From Euonymus europaeus (lineage: Eukaryota; Streptophyta; Magnoliopsida; Celastrales; Celastraceae), in contig OY756957.1 in assembly GCA_963580455.1 (NCBI GenBank), positions 6,267,001 to 6,331,000 of the forward strand: a stretch of DNA of 64,000 bases. Direction: 5' to 3'. Both the position numbers and the translations under genes were made by a program. Shown in pieces: positions 61,431 through 64,000 of this stretch. The notes under the pieces are model-generated. The model had not been told where the DNA came from. It was given only the letters and a program-made list of their open reading frames with translations, and made no database searches. Numbering within the stretch: position 1 is the first letter of the stretch; every line of letters starts with the position of its first letter.

Positions 61431-63322
61431 ACCAACCGAATCGAAAGTTTCGAACTTTATGCGACCCGGATCAAATGACCCGAGTGGGTCTTCGCTGGTG
61501 TCTGCTTCTCAGTTTCTTGATTTCTTCAGATGTACAAGAGAGCGAGGAGAATAAGAGAGCGATCAAATAGGTATCAAAATTATGTTTTATGGAAAAAGAT
61601 AAATGTCATAATTTGTATTATCTACCAAGGAAAGGTGATTTGTAACGATGCCTTATCTTCTCTTTCTATTTATGGACAAGATTTTTAATATTTTTCAAAT
61701 AACAAATAAAAAATTTAGGTGACACACATTATTTTTTGAAGTAGGAGAATTGAGGATAGAGATTCAAACTCATTTCTTATTGGAATGGTCTATCTTTCAG
61801 CAGCTTACTTGCATAATAGACACTGTACTGTAATAGAAGGTCAGCAATTGAGAAGATATTAGATTAAGCTTAATTTACTAAATTAATATGTGAGAAATGG
61901 AAATATTATTATAAGTAAATCCGGTTACAAATTTTAGTCATGATTTTGAATATCCCTTGTGGAGGAAATTATATTTCCATTTTTTTAACCATATTTAACA
62001 ATAGAAGTATTTTTATAAAAACAATTATTTATGGTCATAATGAAGGAAAAAAGAGAGACAAAAAGGCATGGTCAATAAAAAGACACACCTCCGATAAAAA
62101 AAAAAGGGAAAAGAAAACAAAAAAAGACACACGTGTAGGGTCGAGAATTATTCTTGCAAGCATAACATTTATTATTACAGGAATCGTTTACGTGGACACA
62201 TCCCTGTAAAAATTCTCTGAGATATTTGACAGTGTCGACCATCGGCTATTTTTTTTTTTTTAATTTACGTGGGTGTCTCAGTCGTCTTACGCATAGCTCG
62301 ACTAATCTCACAAAGTCTGGGATAAGATCATGTAAGACTCTAGTGACCCAAGATATCTTTTATGATTGAATGAAGAATCGAATCTCGAACTGTATGCCTA
62401 ACCACACATCTCAATATTTATCCTTACCATTAGACCAACCCACCTTGGGTTAATCATCGGCTAATTTTGATCTTTACTCCACATGTACAATGGATCGTTA
62501 AGTTAATAATAATATGAATCGAACACATTTAAATCAATGCATAAAGATTTATTAATTAAATTAATTAATAATTAGATAGCAGTCGATTAATTAATAATTA
62601 AATTCCACATGCAAGTGAAAGTACACGCGGAGAGGACCACAAAGAAATTGCCCATGGAGTTGGATCATGGATGGTCCTCATTCATCTGAAAGCAGTCATT
62701 CACACGTCTTGCTTGACCTTGTTTAGTGAAATGTTCTTCCTAAACCCACAAATTGTTTGACAAGTAGTCACAGCGTCGTTGTCTAGCTTGCCTTACCAAC
62801 TTGGTATTTTCTTCTTTCATCTCTTCTTCACCTTTTCAAAATTTGAGTACACGTTTGTTTCACGTTGATTTTTTGTTGCCGGCACGTGACACCTTTCATC
62901 CTTAATTTTTTTTTTTCAAAAATCGATTTGGTTGGTTAATTCAGTTGCTCAACTTCTTATAAATTTCAGACATTTCGCCACACTTATGGGCTCTATAATG
63001 TAAGACTCAAGTAACATTGGTTACTTGCTCAATTTATTATAAATCAAATATTCATGAACATTCCTCAACACTTATGTACTCGATTATACAAAGCCCAACA
63101 TGCGCTCTTGACATAAGACATACGATTTAATCCTTAGAAAGATGTTATTGATTGAGATGACTTGAATATTTATTTTTATTTATAAACTATATTGATGGCT
63201 TAAACCTAACGGATATGAGATATAAGTTATTGACACAATTTTCCTGAAGAAAGAGGCATTGAAATAATTTAAGCTTGTATGGCCATTATCATGCTAAAAC
63301 TCAGAGTAAGAACTCTCATTGC
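61431..63322. other. MYB promoter/leader and intergenic region
   Basis: 61431-61560 is the leader of the MYB gene. 62240-62460 has the look of an old repeat with mixed-strand tRNA-like phrases (ACCATTAGACCAA), but it is too degraded to classify. The rest is AT-rich and featureless. Confidence 0.4.
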
Positions 63323-63586
63323 TCATAAAGGACGAACCATAAATAGCACATCAGGCCCAATGCATATTTTGCTCTTCTTTGCCATCGCTAGGAGCCATCC
63401 ATAAGCCTGATCCGCTACTTCAGGTACTAGAAATATAAGGAAGCCCTGGGACACCATATCAGTTGCCAGAAGAGTAATCATTTCATAATCTGATTGCGGA
63501 GAAGCTCCATATATTTCTTCATCTGAAGACACCACATTGCCTAAAATCAATATTGCTAGGCTTGCTTCAAACAAGATTGAAGGGTT
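63323..63586 (-). CDS. unrecognised ORF, possible terminal exon or gene fragment
   Basis: The frame is open from a stop near 63589 to 63323, about 88 codons, reading ILFEASLAILILGNVVSSDE, EIYGASPQSDYEMITLLATD, MVSQGFLIFLVPEVADQAYG, WLLAMAKKSKICIGPDVLFM, VRPL. Composition is protein-like (balanced, hydrophobic helices alternating with charged turns), unlike the shadow ORFs nearby. There is no clear ATG, so it would have to be a last exon or a fragment. I do not recognise the family. The upstream exon, if any, may lie at 63590-64000 or beyond the window. Confidence 0.35.
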   Translation of the reverse strand, partial: NPSILFEASLAILILGNVVSSDEEIYGASPQSDYEMITLLATDMVSQGFLIFLVPEVADQAYGWLLAMAKKSKICIGPDVLFMVRPL

Positions 63587-64000
63587 TCATTGAAGGATAA
63601 AGCCTCAATTTTGAGGTGTCTGTCAGATAAACTTGGATACTTTTTATCAAATGACTAGGCCAAGAATAAAAAGATAGACTACAGTAGACTAGAAATATAA
63701 GCTCCTATGTTCAAAATATTGCCCCAAAGAGACATTATGGAACAATACAAGATAATTATCTTCTTGACTGCTTCAGGAGAGTACCATGAACCCACTAACT
63801 GCTTCATTAAAACATCTGATGGTTTGCAGATTTGAAATATAATAATGTGTCATTGAATAGCAACTACAACTTTAACATAGGTTATCACTAGCATATTTTC
63901 TTATGGTATTACAAGACGGCAAGGTGTTGCCTAATGTCTAAGTTCAAGCTTAAATGTAGTCTGCAAACACCAAAAAAAATGCACTTGGACTTGAACTGCT
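63587..64000. other. right-edge region without a supported gene
   Basis: AT-rich; no exon could be joined with confidence to the ORF at 63323-63586. Confidence 0.35.

Noticed and set aside
62240..62460. Possible tRNA or SINE from the phrase ACCATTAGACCAA
   Set aside because: No cloverleaf can be drawn and no B-box is at proper spacing; too degraded to call.

Overview
The window is nuclear DNA of a flowering plant, most likely a eudicot. The signs are AT-rich intergenic DNA, short exons split by GT-AG introns, plant-only gene families (VAN3-binding/FORKED-like, ternary-complex-factor MIP1 leucine-zipper/DUF547, A-4 DREB, SHAQKYF MYB), a Tnt1-type Copia retrotransposon, FAR1-type MULE sequence, many MITEs and a plant tRNA-Pro. 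I cannot name the species. Exon joins below were built by hand from splice sites, phase and family resemblance.

Layout. 1-986: possible promoter and 5' leader of a minus-strand gene leaving the window. 987-7554: minus-strand MIP1 leucine-zipper/DUF547 gene in 11 coding exons. 7555-13280: AT-rich intergenic DNA with one long-TIR MITE and a TA microsatellite. 13355-15101: plus-strand VAN3-binding-like gene (6 exons). 15598-16177: small-heat-shock-like relic with a 197-bp tandem duplication. 16369-19110: minus-strand formyltetrahydrofolate deformylase (8 exons). 19111-25474: repeat-rich DNA with degenerate telomere-like CCCTAAA tracts and a Tourist-like MITE. 25475-26182: plus-strand gene for a 57-residue membrane protein in three tiny exons. 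27697-27768: tRNA-Pro(AGG)-like gene, minus strand. 28241-34236: a MITE with a full-length Copia element (388/390-bp LTRs, perfect 5-bp TSD) at its right edge. 34722-35200: broken isopropylmalate isomerase small-subunit copy. 36653-37168: acidic relic ORFs. 38724-43799: minus-strand SMPD4-like gene (4 exons). 43800-52582: repeat-rich intergenic DNA. 52592-55807: a MULE with a 9-bp TSD, ~91-bp TIRs and an internally deleted FAR1-like transposase. 56254-56913: intronless DREB transcription factor. 59091-61430: KUA1/MYBS3-like MYB repressor (3 exons). 63323-63586: unrecognised minus-strand ORF near the right edge.

The seven protein genes are unrelated housekeeping, vein/trafficking and transcription-factor loci; there is no operon or cluster logic. 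I did not find a clearly new biological system. The most informative items are the transposons: the Copia element carries both a nonsense codon and a Lys in place of the third integrase catalytic residue, and its leader holds a dense array of TGACG sites; the MULE has intact ends and TSD but has lost the start and middle of its transposase.
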